Part shown: positions 23,237 through 35,657 of the stretch, piece after piece
How positions within the stretch are numbered: position 1 is the first letter of the stretch
Layout of the letters: each line of letters begins with the position of its first letter
DNA from: Brachycybe producta
Lineage: Eukaryota; Arthropoda; Diplopoda; Playtdesmida; Andrognathidae
DNA: 64,000 nucleotides
Direction of reading: 5' to 3'
Assembly (NCBI GenBank): GCA_036925085.1
Contig: JAUPFP010000108.1
Location: 62,001-126,000 of the forward strand
The notes under the pieces: model-generated
The model's database searches: none
What the model was told of the DNA's origin: nothing
What the model saw: the letters and a program-made list of their open reading frames with translations, nothing else
Program-made: the position numbers and the translations under genes

Positions 23237-24097
23237 GAAGTTGAATTTGAAGTTGAAGTTGAAGTTGAATTTGAAGTTGAACTTGAAAGTGAAGTTGAAG
23301 TTGAAGTTGAAGTTAAGTTGAAGTTCAAGTTAAGTTTGAATATTGAAGTTGAAGTTGTAATTGAAGTTGAAATTGAAGTTAAAATTGAAGTTGAAATTTA
23401 AGTTGAATTTGACATTGAAATTGAAGTTGAAATTGAAGATGAAATTGAAGTTGAAGTTGAAGTTGAAATTGAAGTTGAAATTGAAGTTGAAATTGAAGTT
23501 GAAATTGAAGTTGAAATTGAAGTTGAAATTGAAGTTGAATTTGACATTGAAATTGAAGTTGAAATTGAAGTTGAAATTGAAGTTGAAGTTGAAGTTGAAA
23601 TTGAAGTTGAAATTGAAGTTGAAATTGAAGTTGAAATTGAAGTTGAAATTGAAGTTGAAATTGAAGTTGTAATTGAAGTTGAAATTGAAGTTGAAATTGA
23701 AGTTAAAACTGAAGTTTAAGTTTAATTGAAGTTAAAGTTGAAGATGAATTTCAAGTTGAACTTGAAAGTGAAGTTGAAGTTGAAGTTGAAATTAAGTTGA
23801 AGTTGAAGTTAAGTTTGAAATTGAAGTTTAAGTTGAATTTGAAGTTAAAATTGAAGTTGAAATTGAAGTTGAAATTGAAGTTGAAATTGAAGTTGAAATT
23901 GAAGTTGAAATTGAAGTTGAAATTGAAGTTGAAAGTGAAGTTGAAATTGAAGTTGAAATTTAAGTTAAAATTGAAGTTTAAGTATAATTGAAGTTAAAGT
24001 TGAAGATGAATTTGAAGTTGAACTTGAAAGTGAAGTTGAAGTTGAAGTTGAAGTTGAAGTTAAAATTGAAGTTGAATTTGAAGTTGAAGTTGAAGTT

Positions 24098-27000
24098 GAA
24101 GTTGAAGTTAAGTTGAAGTTCAAGTTAAGTTTGAATATTGAAGTTGAAGTTGTAATTGAAGTTGAAATTGAAGTTAAAATTGAAGTTGAAATTTAAGTTG
24201 AATTTGACATTAAAATTGAAGTTGAAATTGAAGATGAAATTGAAGTTGAAGTTGAAGTTGAAATTGAAGTTGAAATTGAAGTTGAAATTGAAGTTGAAAT
24301 TGAAGTTGAAATTGAAGTTGAAATTGAAGTTGAATTTGACATTGAAATTGAAGTTGAAATTGAAGTTGAAATTGAAGTTGAAGTTGAAGTTGAAATTGAA
24401 GTTGAAATTGAAGTTGAAATTGAAGTTGAAATTGAAGTTGAAATTGAAGTTGAAATTGAAGTTGTAATTGAAGTTGAAATTGAAGTTGAAATTGAAGTTA
24501 AAACTGAAGTTTAAGTTTAGTTGAAGTTAAAGTTGAAGATGAATTTCAAGTTGAACTTGAAAGTGAAGTTGAAGTTGAAGTTGAAATTAAGTTGAAGTTG
24601 AAGTTAAGTTTGAAATTGAAGTTTAAGTTGAATTTGAAGTTAAAATTGAAGTTGAAATTGAATTTGAAATTGAAGTTGAAATTGAAGTTGAAATTGAAGT
24701 TGAAATTGAAGTTGAAAGTGAAATTGAAATTGAAGTTGAAATTGAAGTTAAAATTGAAGTTTAAGTATAATTGAAGTTAAAGTTGAAGATGAATTTGAAG
24801 TTGAACTTGAAAGTGAAGTTGAAGTTGAAGTTGAAGTTGAAGTTAAAATTGAAGTTGAATTTGAAGTTGAAGTTGAAGTTGAAGTTGAAGTTAAGTTGAA
24901 GTTCAAGTTAAGTTTGAATATTGAAGTTGAAGTTGTAATTGAAGTTGAAATTGAAGTTAAAATTGAAGTTGAAATTTAAGTTGAATTTGACATTGAAATT
25001 GAAGTTGAAATTGAAGATGAAATTGAAGTTGAAGTTGAAGTTGAAATTGAAGTTGAAATTGAAGTTGAAATTGAAGTTGAAATTTAAGTTGAAATTTAAG
25101 TTGAAATTTAAGTTGAAATTTAAGTTGAAATTGTAGTTGAAATTGAAGTTGAAATTGAAGTTGAAATTGAAGTTAAAATTGAAGTTTAAGTTTAATTGAA
25201 GTTAAAGTTGAAGATGAATTTGAAGTTGAACTTGAAAGTGAAGTTGAAGTTGAAGTTGAAATTAAGTTGACATTGAAGTTAAGTTTGAAATTGAAGTTTA
25301 AGTTTGAAATTGAAGTTTAAGTTGAATTTGAAGTTAAAATTGAAGTTGAAATTGAAGTTGAAATTAAAGTTGAAATTGAAGTTGAAAGTGAAGTTGAAAT
25401 TGAAGTTGAAATTGAAGTTGAAAGTGAAGTTGAAGTTGAAGTTGAAGTTAAGTTGAAGTTCAAGTTAAGTTTGAATATTGAAGTTCAAGTTGTAATTGAA
25501 GTTGAAATTGAAGTTGAAATTGAAGTTGAAATTGAAGTTGAAATTGAAGTTGAAATTGAAGTTGAAATTGAAGTTGAAATGGAAGTTGAAAGTGAAGTTG
25601 AAGTTGAAGTTGAAGTTAAGTTGAAGTTCAAGTTAAGTTTGAATATTGAAGTTCAAGTTGTAATTGAAGTTGAAATTGAAGTTAAAATTGAAGTTGAAAT
25701 TGAAGTTGAAATTGACATTGAAATTGAAGTTGAAATTGAAGTTAAAATTGAAGTTGAATTTGAAGTTGAAGTTGAAGTTAAAATTGAAGTTGAATTTGAA
25801 GTTGAAGTTGAAGTTGAATTTGAAGTTGAACTTGAAAGTGAAGTTGAAGTTGAAGTTGAAGTTAAGTTGAAGTTCAAGTTAAGTTTGAATATTGAAGTTA
25901 AAGTTCTAATTGAAGTTGAAATTGAAAATGAAATTCAAGTTAAAATTGAAATTAAAATTGAAGTTGAAATTGAAGTTGAAGTTGAAGTTGAAATTGAAGT
26001 TGAAATTGAAGTTGAAATTGAAGTTGAAATTGAAGTTGAAATTGAAGTTGAAAGTGAAGTTGAAATTGAAGTTGAAATTGAAGTTGTAATTGAAGTTGAA
26101 ATTGAAGTTGAAATTGAAGTTAAAACTGAAGTTTAAGTTTAATTGAAGTTAAAGTTGAAGATGAATTTCAAGTTGAACTTGAAAGTGAAGTTGAAGTTGA
26201 AGTTGAAATTAAGTTGAAGTTGAAGTTAAGTTTGAAATTGAAGTATAAGTTGAATTTGAAGTTAAAATTGAAGTTGAAATTGAAGTTGAAATTGAAGTTG
26301 AAATTGTAGTTGAAAGTGAAGTTGAAATTGAAGTTGAAATTTAAGTTAAAATTGAAGTTTAAGTATAATTGAAGTTAAAGTTGAAGATGAATTTGAAGTT
26401 GAACTTGAAAGTGAAGTTGAAGTTGAAGTTGAAGTTAAGTTGAAAATGATTTTAAAGTTGAACTTGAAAGTGAAGTTGAAGTTAAAGTTGAAGTTAAGTT
26501 GAAGTTGAAGTTAAGTTTGAAATTGAAGTTTAAGTTGAATTTGAAATTAAAATTGAAGTTGAAACTGAAGTTGAAATAGAAGTTGAAATTGAAGTTGAAA
26601 TTGAAGTTGAAAATGAAGTTGAAATTGAAGTTGAAATTGAAATTGAAATTGAAGTTGAAATTGAAGTTGAAAATGAAGATGAAATTGAAGTTGAAATTGA
26701 ATTTTAAGTTTAATTGAAGTTAAAATTGAAGATGAATTTGAAGTTGAACTTGAAAGTGAAGTTGAAGTTGAAGTTGAAATTGAAGTTAAAATTGAAGTTT
26801 AAGTTTAATTGAAGTTAAAGTTGAAGATGAATTTGAAGTTGAACTTGAAAGTGAAGTTGAAGTTGAAGTTGAAGTTAAGTTTAAGTTGAAGTTAAGTTTG
26901 AAATTGAAGTTTAAGTTGAATTTGAAGTTAAAATTGAAGTTGAAATTGAAGTTGAAATTGAAGTTGAAATTGAAGTTGAAATTGAAGTTGAAATTGAAGT

Positions 27001-30000
27001 TGAAATTGAAGTTGAAATTGAAGTTGAAATTGAAGTTGCAATTGAAGTTGAAATTGAAGTTGAAATTGAAGTTAAAATTGAAGTTGAATTTGAAGTTGAA
27101 GTTGAAGTTAAAATTGAAGTTGAATTTGAAGTTGAAGTTGAAGTTGAATTTGAAGTTGAACTTGAAAGTGAAGTTGAAGTTGAAGTTGAAGTTAAGTTGA
27201 AGTTCAAGTTAAGTTTGAATATTGAAGTTGAAGTTGTAATTGAAGTTGAAATTGAAGTTAAAATTGAAGTTGAAATTTAAGTTGAATTTGACATTAAAAT
27301 TGAAGTTGAAATTGAAGATGAAATTGAAGTTGAAGTTGAAGTTGAAATTGAAGTTGAAATTGAAGTTGAAATTGAAGTTGAAATTGAAGTTGAAATTGAA
27401 GTTGAAATTGAAGTTGAATTTGACATTGAAATTGAAGTTGAAATTGAAGTTGAAATTGAAGTTGAAGTTGAAGTTGAAATTGAAGTTGAAATTGAAGTTG
27501 AAATTGAAGTTGAAATTGAAGTTGAAATTGAAGTTGAAATTGAAGTTGTAATTGAAGTTGAAATTGAAGTTGAAATTGAAGTTAAAACTGAAGTTTAAGT
27601 TTAGTTGAAGTTAAAGTTGAAGATGAATTTCAAGTTGAACTTGAAAGTGAAGTTGAAGTTGAAGTTGAAATTAAGTTGAAGTTGAAGTTAAGTTTGAAAT
27701 TGAAGTTTAAGTTGAATTTGAAGTTAAAATTGAAGTTGAAATTGAAGTTGAAATTGAAGTTGAAATTGAAGTTGAAATTGAAGTTGAAATTGAAGTTGAA
27801 AGTGAAGTTGAAATTGAAGTTGAAATTGAAGTTAAAATTGAAGTTTAAGTATAATTGAAGTTAAAGTTGAAGATGAATTTGAAGTTGAACTTGAAAGTGA
27901 AGTTGAAGTTGAAGTTGAAGTTGAAGTTAAAATTGAAGTTGAATTTGAAGTTGAAGTTGAAGTTGAAGTTGAAGTTAAGTTGAAGTTCAAGTTAAGTTTG
28001 AATATTGAAGTTGAAGTTGTAATTGAAGTTGAAATTGAAGTTAAAATTGAAGTTGAAATTTAAGTTGAATTTGACATTGAAATTGAAGTTGAAATTGAAG
28101 ATGAAATTGAAGTTGAAGTTGAAGTTGAAATTGAAGTTGAAATTGAAGTTGAAATTGAAGTTGAAATTTAAGTTGAAATTTAAGTTGAAATTTAAGTTGA
28201 AATTGAAGTTGAAATTGTAGTTGAAATTGAAGTTGAAATTGAAGTTGAAATTGAAGTTAAAATTGAAGTTTAAGTTTAATTGAAGTTAAAGTTGAAGATG
28301 AATTTGAAGTTGAACTTGAAAGTGAAGTTGAAGTTGAAGTTGAAATTAAGTTGACATTGAAGTTAAGTTTGAAATTGAAGTTTAAGTTTGAAATTGAAGT
28401 TTAAGTTGAATTTGAAGTTAAAATTGAAGTTGAAATTGAAGTTGAAATTAAAGTTGAAATTGAAGTTGAAAGTGAAGTTGAAATTGAAGTTGAAATTGAA
28501 GTTGAAAGTGAAGTTGAAGTTGAAGTTGAAGTTAAGTTGAAGTTCAAGTTAAGTTTGAATATTGAAGTTCAAGTTGTAATTGAAGTTGAAATTGAAGTTG
28601 AAATTGAAGTTGAAATTGAAGTTGAAATTGAAGTTGAAATTGAAGTTGAAATTGAAGTTGAAATGGAAGTTGAAAGTGAAGTTGAAGTTGAAGTTGAAGT
28701 TAAGTTGAAGTTCAAGTTAAGTTTGAATATTGAAGTTCAAGTTGTAATTGAAGTTGAAATTGAAGTTAAAATTGAAGTTGAAATTGAAGTTGAAATTGAC
28801 ATTGAAATTGAAGTTGAAATTGAAGTTAAAATTGAAGTTGAATTTGAAGTTGAAGTTGAAGTTAAAATTGAAGTTGAATTTGAAGTTGAAGTTGAAGTTG
28901 AATTTGAAGTTGAACTTGAAAGTGAAGTTGAAGTTGAAGTTGAAGTTAAGTTGAAGTTCAAGTTAAGTTTGAATATTGAAGTTAAAGTTCTAATTGAAGT
29001 TGAAATTGAAATTGAAATTCAAGTTAAAATTGAAATTAAAATTGAAGTTGAAATTGAAGTTGAAGTTGAAGTTGAAATTGAAGTTGAAATTGAAGTTGAA
29101 ATTGAAGTTGAAATTGAAGTTGAAATTGAAGTTGAAAGTGAAGTTGAAATTGAAGTTGAAATTGAAGTTGTAATTGAAGTTGAAATTGAAGTTGAAATTG
29201 AAGTTAAAACTGAAGTTTAAGTTTAATTGAAGTTAAAGTTGAAGATGAATTTCAAGTTGAACTTGAAAGTGAAGTTGAAGTTGAAGTTGAAATTAAGTTG
29301 AAGTTGAAGTTAAGTTTGAAATTGAAGTATAAGTTGAATTTGAAGTTAAAATTGAAGTTGAAATTGAAGTTGAAATTGAAGTTGAAATTGTAGTTGAAAG
29401 TGAAGTTGAAATTGAAGTTGAAATTTAAGTTAAAATTGAAGTTTAAGTATAATTGAAGTTAAAGTTGAAGATGAATTTGAAGTTGAACTTGAAAGTGAAG
29501 TTGAAGTTGAAGTTGAAGTTAAGTTGAAAATGATTTTAAAGTTGAACTTGAAAGTGAAGTTGAAGTTAAAGTTGAAGTTAAGTTGAAGTTGAAGTTAAGT
29601 TTGAAATTGAAGTTTAAGTTGAATTTGAAATTAAAATTGAAGTTGAAACTGAAGTTGAAATAGAAGTTGAAATTGAAGTTGAAATTGAAGTTGAAAATGA
29701 AGTTGAAATTGAAGTTGAAATTGAAATTGAAATTGAAGTTGAAATTGAAGTTGAAAATGAAGATGAAATTGAAGTTGAAATTGAATTTTAAGTTTAATTG
29801 AAGTTAAAATTGAAGATGAATTTGAAGTTGAACTTGAAAGTGAAGTTGAAGTTGAAGTTGAAATTGAAGTTAAAATTGAAGTTTAAGTTTAATTGAAGTT
29901 AAAGTTGAAGATGAATTTGAAGTTGAACTTGAAAGTGAAGTTGAAGTTGAAGTTGAAGTTAAGTTTAAGTTGAAGTTAAGTTTGAAATTGAAGTTTAAGT

Positions 30001-30122
30001 TGAATTTGAAGTTAAAATTGAAGTTGAAATTGAAGTTGAAATTGAAGTTGAAATTGAAGTTGAAATTGAAGTTGAAATTGAAGTTGAAATTGAAGTTGAA
30101 ATTGAAGTTGAAATTGAAGTTG
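24098..30122 (+). repeat. 3,084-bp tandem duplication (about two copies)
   Basis: Features at 24544, 25453, 25871, 26166 and 26886 recur at 27628, 28537, 28955, 29250 and 29970, a constant displacement of 3,084 bp, which is exactly 257 twelve-mers. The copies diverge before about 24,098 and after about 27,038/30,122. Differences are few: GAATTTGAAATTG near 24,660 against GAAGTTGAAATTG near 27,745, and GAAAATGAAATTC near 25,925 against GAAATTGAAATTC near 29,009. Confidence 0.92.
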
Positions 30123-30169
30123 AAATTGAAGTTGAAATTGAAGTTGAAATTGAAGTTGAAATTGAAGTT
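30020..30169 (+). repeat. Longest pure alternating 12-mer tract
   Basis: 150 bp of perfect GAAGTT/GAAATT alternation (12.5 units), bounded by GTTAAAATT on both sides. It is the longest uninterrupted run I found by eye. The tandem sister near 26,936-27,036 is shorter and interrupted by GCAATT, so this tract has lengthened or been homogenised. Confidence 0.85.
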
Positions 30170-32384
30170 AAAATTGAAGTTGAATTTGAAGTTGAAGTTG
30201 AAGTTGAATTTGAAGTTGAACTTGAACGTGAAGTTGAAGTTGAAGTTGAAATTAAGTTGAAGTTCAAGTTAAGTTTGAATATTGAAGTTGAAGTTGTAAT
30301 TGAAGTTGAAATTAAAGTTAAAATTGAAGTTGAAATTGAAGTTGAAATTGACATTGAAATTGAAGTTGAAATTGAAGTTGAAATTGAAGTTGAAATTGAA
30401 GTTGAAATTGAAGTTGAAATTGAAGTTGAAATTGAAGTTGAATTTGAAGTTGAAATTGAAGTTGAAATTGAAGTTGAAATTGAAGTTGCAATTGAAGTTG
30501 AAATTGAAGTTGAAATTGAAGTTAAAATTGAAGTTGAATTTGAAGTTGAATTTGAAATTAAAATTGAAGTTGAAATTGAAGTTGAAATTGAAGTTGAAAT
30601 TGAAGTTGAAATTGAAGTTAAAATTGAAGTTGCATTTGAAGTTGAAGTTGAAGTTGAATTTGAAGTTGAACTTGAAAGTGAAGTTGAAGTTGAAGTTGAA
30701 GTTAAGTTGAAGTTCAAGTTAAGTTTGAATATTGAAGTTGAAGTTGTAATTGAAGTTAAAATTGAAGTTAAAATTGAAGTTGAAATTGAAGTTGAAATTG
30801 ACATTGAAATTGAAGTTGAAATTGAAGTTGAAATTGAAGATGAAATTGAAGTTGAAGTTGAAGTTGAAATTGAAGTTGATATTGAAGTTGAAATTGAAGT
30901 TGAAATTTAAGTTGAAATTTAAGTTGAAATTGAAGTTGAAATTGAAGTTGAAATTGAAGTTAAAATTGAAGTTTAAGTTTAATTGAAGTTAAAGTTGAAG
31001 ATGAATTTGAAGTTGAACTTGAAAGTGAAGTTGAAGTTAAAGTTGAAGTTAAGTTGAAGTTGAAGTTAAGTTTGAAATTGAAGTTTAAGTTGAATTTGAA
31101 ATTAAAATTGAAGTTGAAACTGAAGTTGAAATAGAAGTTGAAATTGAAGTTGAAATTGAAGTTGAAAATGAAGTTGAAATTGAAGTTGAAATTGAAATTG
31201 AAATTGAAGTTGAAATTGAAGTTGAAAATGAAGATGAAATTGAAGTTGAAATTGAATTTTAAGTTTAATTGAAGTTAAAATTGAAGATGAATTTGAAGTT
31301 GAACTTGAAAGTGAAGTTGAAGTTGAAGTTGAAGTTGAAATTGAAGTTAAAATTGAAGTTTAAGTTTAATTGAAGTTAAAGTTGAAGATGAATTTGAAGT
31401 TGAACTTGAAAATGAAGTTGAAGTTGAAGTTGAAATTGAAGTTGAAAGTGAAGTTGAAATTGAAGTTGAAATTGAAGTTAAAATTGAAGTTTAAGTTTAA
31501 TTGAAGTTTATGTTTAATTGAAGTTAAAGTTGAAGATGAATTTGAAGTTGAACTTGAAAGTGAAGTTGAAGTTGAAGTTGAAGTTAAGTTGAAAATGAAT
31601 TTAAAGTTGAACTTGAAAGTGAAGTTGAAGTTAAAGTTGAAGTTAAGTTGAAGTTGAAGTTAAGTTTGGAATTGAAGTTTAAGTTGAATTTGAAATTAAA
31701 ATTGAAGTTGAAATTGAAGTTGAAATTGAAGTTGAAATTGAAGTTGAAATGGAAGTTGAAAGTGAAGTTGAAGTTGAAGTTGAAGTTAAGTTGAAGTTCA
31801 AGTTAAGTTTGAATATTGAAGTTCAAGTTGTAATTGAAGTTGAAATTGAAGTTAAAATTGAAGTTGAAATTGAAGTTGAAATTGACATTGAAATTGAAGT
31901 TGAAATTGAAGTTAAAATTGAAGTTGAATTTGAAGTTGAAGTTGAAGTTAAAATTGAAGTTAAAATTGAAGTTGAAATTGAAGTTGAAATTGAAGTTGAA
32001 AGTGAAGTTGAAATTGAAGTTGAAATTTAAGTTAAAATTGAAGTTTAAGTATAATTGAAGTTAAAGTTGAAGATGAATTTGAAGTTGACTTGAAAGTGAA
32101 GTTAAAGTTGAAGTTGAAGTTAAGTTGAAGATGATTTTAAAGTTGAACTTGAAAGTGAAGTTGAAGTTAAAGTTGAAGTTAAGTTGAAGTTGAAGTTAAG
32201 TTTGAAATTGAAGTTTAAGTTGAATTTGAAATTAAAATTGAAGTTGAAACTGAAGTTGAAATAGAAGTTGAAATTGAAGTTGAAATTGAAGTTGAAAATG
32301 AAGTTGAAATTGAAGTTGAAATTGAAATTGAAATTGAAGTTGAAATTGATGTTGAAAATGAAGATGAAATTGAAGTTGAAATTG

Positions 32385-34560
32385 AAGTTAAAGTAGAAGT
32401 CGATGTTGACATTGAAGTTAAAGTTGAAATTGAAGTTGAAGTTATAGTTGAAGTTGAGGTTGAAGTTGTTGTTGAAGTTGTAGTTGAAAATGAAGTTGAA
32501 GTGGAAGTTGAAGTTAAAATTGAAATTGAAGTTAAAGTTGAAGTCGAAGTTATAGTTGATGTTGAAGTTGAAGTTGAAGTTGAAGTTGAAGTTGAAATTG
32601 AAGTTGAATTTGAAGTTGAGGTTGAAGTTGAAATTGAAGTTGAAGTTAAAATTGAAATTGAAGTTAAAGTTGAAGTCGAAGTTATAGTTGATGTTGAAGT
32701 TGAAGGTAAAGTTGAAGTTGAAGTTGAAGTTGAAAATGAAGTTGAAGTTGAAGTTAAAGTTTCAGTTGAAATTGAAGATGACATTGAAGTTGAAGTTGAA
32801 ATTGAAGTTGATCTTGAAGTTGAAGTTGATGTTGAGTTTGAAGTTGTTGTTGAAGTTGAAATTGAAGATGAAGTTTAAGTTGAAGTTGAAGTTGAAGTTG
32901 AAGCTGAAATTGAAGATGAAATTGAAGTTGAATTTGAAGTTGAGGTTGAAGTTGCAGTTGAAGTAAAAAATGAAGTTGAAGTTAAGTTGAAGATGACATT
33001 GAAGTTGGGGTTGATGTAGGAGTTGAAGTTGAAGTTAAAGTTTCAGTTGAAATTGAAGATGACATTGAAGTTGAAGTTGAAATTGAAGTTGATCTTGAAG
33101 TTGAAGTTGATGTTGAGTTTGAAGTTGTTGTTGAAGTTGAAATTGAAGATGAAGTTGAAGTTGAAGTTGAAGTTGAAGCTGAAATTGAAGATGAAATTGA
33201 AGTTGAATTTGAAGTTGAGGTTGAAGTTGTACTTGAAGTTGAAGATGATGTTGAGGTTAAAGTTATTGTAGAAGTTGAAGTTGAATATGAAGTTAAAATT
33301 GAAGTTTATGTTTAAGTTGCAGTTGAAATAAATATAAAATTGAAGTTGAATTTGAAGTTGAGGTTGAAGTTGAATTTAAAATTGAAGTTTAAGTTTAAGT
33401 TGCAGTTGAAGTTGAATAAGAAATTAAAGTTGAATTTGAAGTTTAGGTTGACATTGAAGTTGAAGTTAAAATAGAAGTTGAAGTTAAGTTGAAGATGACA
33501 TTGAAGTTGGGGTTGATTTAGGAGTTGAAGTTGAAGTTGAAGTTGGAGATGAAATTGAAGTGGAATTTGAAGTTGAGGTTGAAGTTGAATTTGAAGCTGA
33601 AGTTGAAGTTAAAGTAGAAGTCGATGTTGACATTGAAGTTAAAGTTGAAATTGAAGTTGAAGTTATAGTTGAAGTTGAGGTTGAAGTTGCTGTTGAAGTT
33701 GTAGTTGAAAATGAAGTTGAAGTGGAAGTTGAAGTTAAAAATGAAATTGAAGTTGAATTTGAATTTGGGGTTGAAGTTGAAATTGAAGTTGATTTTGAAG
33801 TTGAATTTGAAGTTGAATTTAAAACTAAAGTTGAACTTGAAGTTGAATTTGAAGTTGAAGTTAAAGTAGAAGTTGATGTTGAAGATGAAGTTAAAGTTGA
33901 AGTTGAGGTTGAAGTTGAGGTTGAAGTTGAGGTTGAAGTTGTTGTTGAAGTTGTAGTTGAAGATGAAGTTGAATTTGAAGTTAAAACTGAAAATCAAATT
34001 AAAGTTGAATTTGAAGTTGAGGTTGAAGTTGAAATTGAAGTTGAAGTTAAAATTGAAATTGAAGTTAAAGTTGAAGTCGAAGTTATAGTTGATGTTGAAG
34101 TTGAAGTTGAAGTTGAAGTTGAAGTTGAAATTGAAGTTGAAGTTGAAGTTGAAGTTGAAGTTGAATTTGAAGTCGAAGTCGAAGTCAAAATTGCAGTTGA
34201 AGTTAAAGTTGAAATTGAATATGATATTTTAGTTGAAGGTAAAGTTGAAGTTGAAGTTGAAGTTGAAATTCAAGTTGAAGTTGAAGTTAAAGTTTCAGTT
34301 GAAATTGAAGATGACATTGAAGTTGAAGTTGAAATTGAAATTGATCTTGAAGTTGATGTTGAGGTTGAAGTTGTTGTTGAAGTTGAAATTGAAGATGAAG
34401 TTGAAGTTGAAGTTGAAGTTGAAGCTGAAATTGAAGATGAAATTGAAGTTAAGTTGAAGATGACATTGACGTTGGGGTTGATGTAGGAGTTGAAGTTGAA
34501 GTTGGAGATGAATATGATATTTTAGTTGAAGGTAAAGTTGAAGTTGAAATTGAAGTTGAA
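32385..34560 (+). repeat. Type II block, distant copy of 3.89-5.99 kb
   Basis: It matches about 3,885-5,990 at an offset of 28,501 bp, rising to 28,579 after a 78-bp (13-hexamer) extra segment near 34,030-34,110. It contains three GGGG landmarks. It enters from type I at about 32,385, inside GAAATTGAAGTTAAAGTAG, and returns to type I near 34,560. No gene is supported. Confidence 0.88.
32987..34486 (+). repeat. 33-bp GGGG landmark, three copies
   Basis: Copies lie at 32987-33019, 33489-33521 and 34454-34486, corresponding to 4486, 4988 and 5875. The middle one reads GATTTAGG where its partner has GATGTAGG. The last shares GACGTTGGGG with 5875. Confidence 0.85.
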
Positions 34561-35285
34561 ATTGAAGTTAAAATTGAAGTTTAAGTTTAATTGAAGTTAA
34601 AGTTGAAGATAAATTTGAAGTTGAACTTGAAAGTGAAGTTGAAGTTGAAGTTGAAATTAAGTTGAAGTTGAAGTTAAGTTTGAAATTGAAGTTTAAGTTG
34701 AATTTGAAATTAAAATTGAAGTTGAAATTGAAGTTGAAATTGAAGTTGAAATTGAAGTTGAAATTGAAGTTGAAATTGAAGTTGAAATTGAAGTTGAAAT
34801 TGAAGTTGAAATTGAAGTTGAAATTGAAGTTAAAATTGAAGTTGCATTTGAAGTTGAAGTTGAAGTTGAATTTGAAGTTGAACAAGAAAGTGAAGTTGAA
34901 GTTGAAGTTGAAGTTAAGTTGAAGTTGAAGTTAAGTTGAAGTTCAAGTTAAGTTTGAATATTGAAGGTGAAGTTGTAATTGAAGTTGAAATTGAAGTTAA
35001 AATTGAAGTTGAAATTGAAGTTGAAATTGACATTGAAATTGACATTGAAATTGAAGTTGAAATTGAAGTTGAAATTGAAGTTGAAATTGAAGTTGAAATT
35101 GAAGTTGAAATTGAAGTTGAATTTGAAGTTGAAATTGAAGTTGAAATTGAAGTTGAAATTGAAGTTGCAATTGAAGTTGAAATTGAAGTTGAAATTGAAG
35201 TTAAAATTGAAGTTGAATTTGAAGTTGAAGTTGAAGTTAAAATTGAAGTTGAATTTGAAGTTGAAGTTGAAGTTGAATTTGAAGT

Positions 35286-35657
35286 TGAACTTGAAAGTGA
35301 AGTTGAAGTTGAAGTTGAAGTTAAGTTCAAGTTCAAGTTAAGTTTGAATATTGAAGTTGAAGTTGCAATTGAAGTTGAAATTGAAGTTAAAATTGAAGTT
35401 GAAATTGAAGTTGAATTTGACATTGAAATTGAAGTTGAAATTGAAGATGAAATTGAAGTTGAAATTGAAGTTGAACTTGAAAGTGAAGTTGAAGTTGAAG
35501 TTGAAGTTAAGTTCAAGTTCAAGTTAAGTTTGAATATTGAAGTTGAAGTTGCAATTGAAGTTGAAATTGAAGTTAAAATTGAAGTTGAAATTGAAGTTGA
35601 ATTTGACATTGAAATTGAAGTTGAAATTGAAGATGAAATTGAAGTTGAAATTGAAGT
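35286..35657 (+). repeat. 186-bp local tandem duplication
   Basis: The segment starting at TTGAACTTGAAAGTG (its C at 35290) repeats with the C at 35476, exactly 186 bp on. It includes a full module with the TTCAAGTTCAAGTTAAG variant and the GACATT and GAAGATGAAATT markers. The corresponding region near 6,690-6,870 has one copy, so this duplication followed the 28.5-kb segmental copying. Confidence 0.9.

Larger units (their letters stand above)
12659..24027 (+). repeat. 5,031-bp higher-order repeat, about 2.26 copies
   Basis: Each feature recurs 5,031 bp downstream: the palindromes 13687 to 18718 to 23749 and 16053 to 21084, and the landmark 14579 to 19610. Periodicity starts at about 12,659/17,690 and ends at about 18,996/24,027. 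Each unit is a 2,366-bp segment (13,965-16,330; 18,996-21,361) plus a 2,665-bp segment (16,331-18,995; 21,362-24,027). Only occasional single-base differences appear, such as GATGAAGTTG near 18,119 against GATGAAATTG near 23,150, and AGTTAAAGTTGG near 19,657 against AGTTGAAGTTGG near 14,626. Such high identity implies either recent amplification or an assembly of uncertain copy number. Confidence 0.92.
23236..32385 (+). repeat. Type I array, long stretch
   Basis: Uninterrupted type I sequence with about fourteen modules (for example near 23,321, 24,115, 24,897, 25,453, 25,624, 25,871, 27,200, 28,537, 28,708, 28,955, 30,257, 30,708 and 31,790). Palindromes lie at 23749, 24544, 26166, 27628 and 29250. 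GAAAATGAAG- and GAAACTGAAG-rich submodules occur near 26,560-26,700, 29,645-29,790 and 31,110-31,260. No gene is seen. Confidence 0.88.

Noticed and set aside
29995-30804. Minus-strand open frames rich in Thr-Ser-Ile-Ser, Asn-Phe or Leu-Gln-Phe-Gln, resembling mucin-like or low-complexity proteins
   Set aside because: All three minus frames of the 12-mer are open, and the same region reads through in several frames at once. Serine is nearly always TCA and threonine ACT, as the repeat dictates. There is no signal peptide, unique domain or initiation context.
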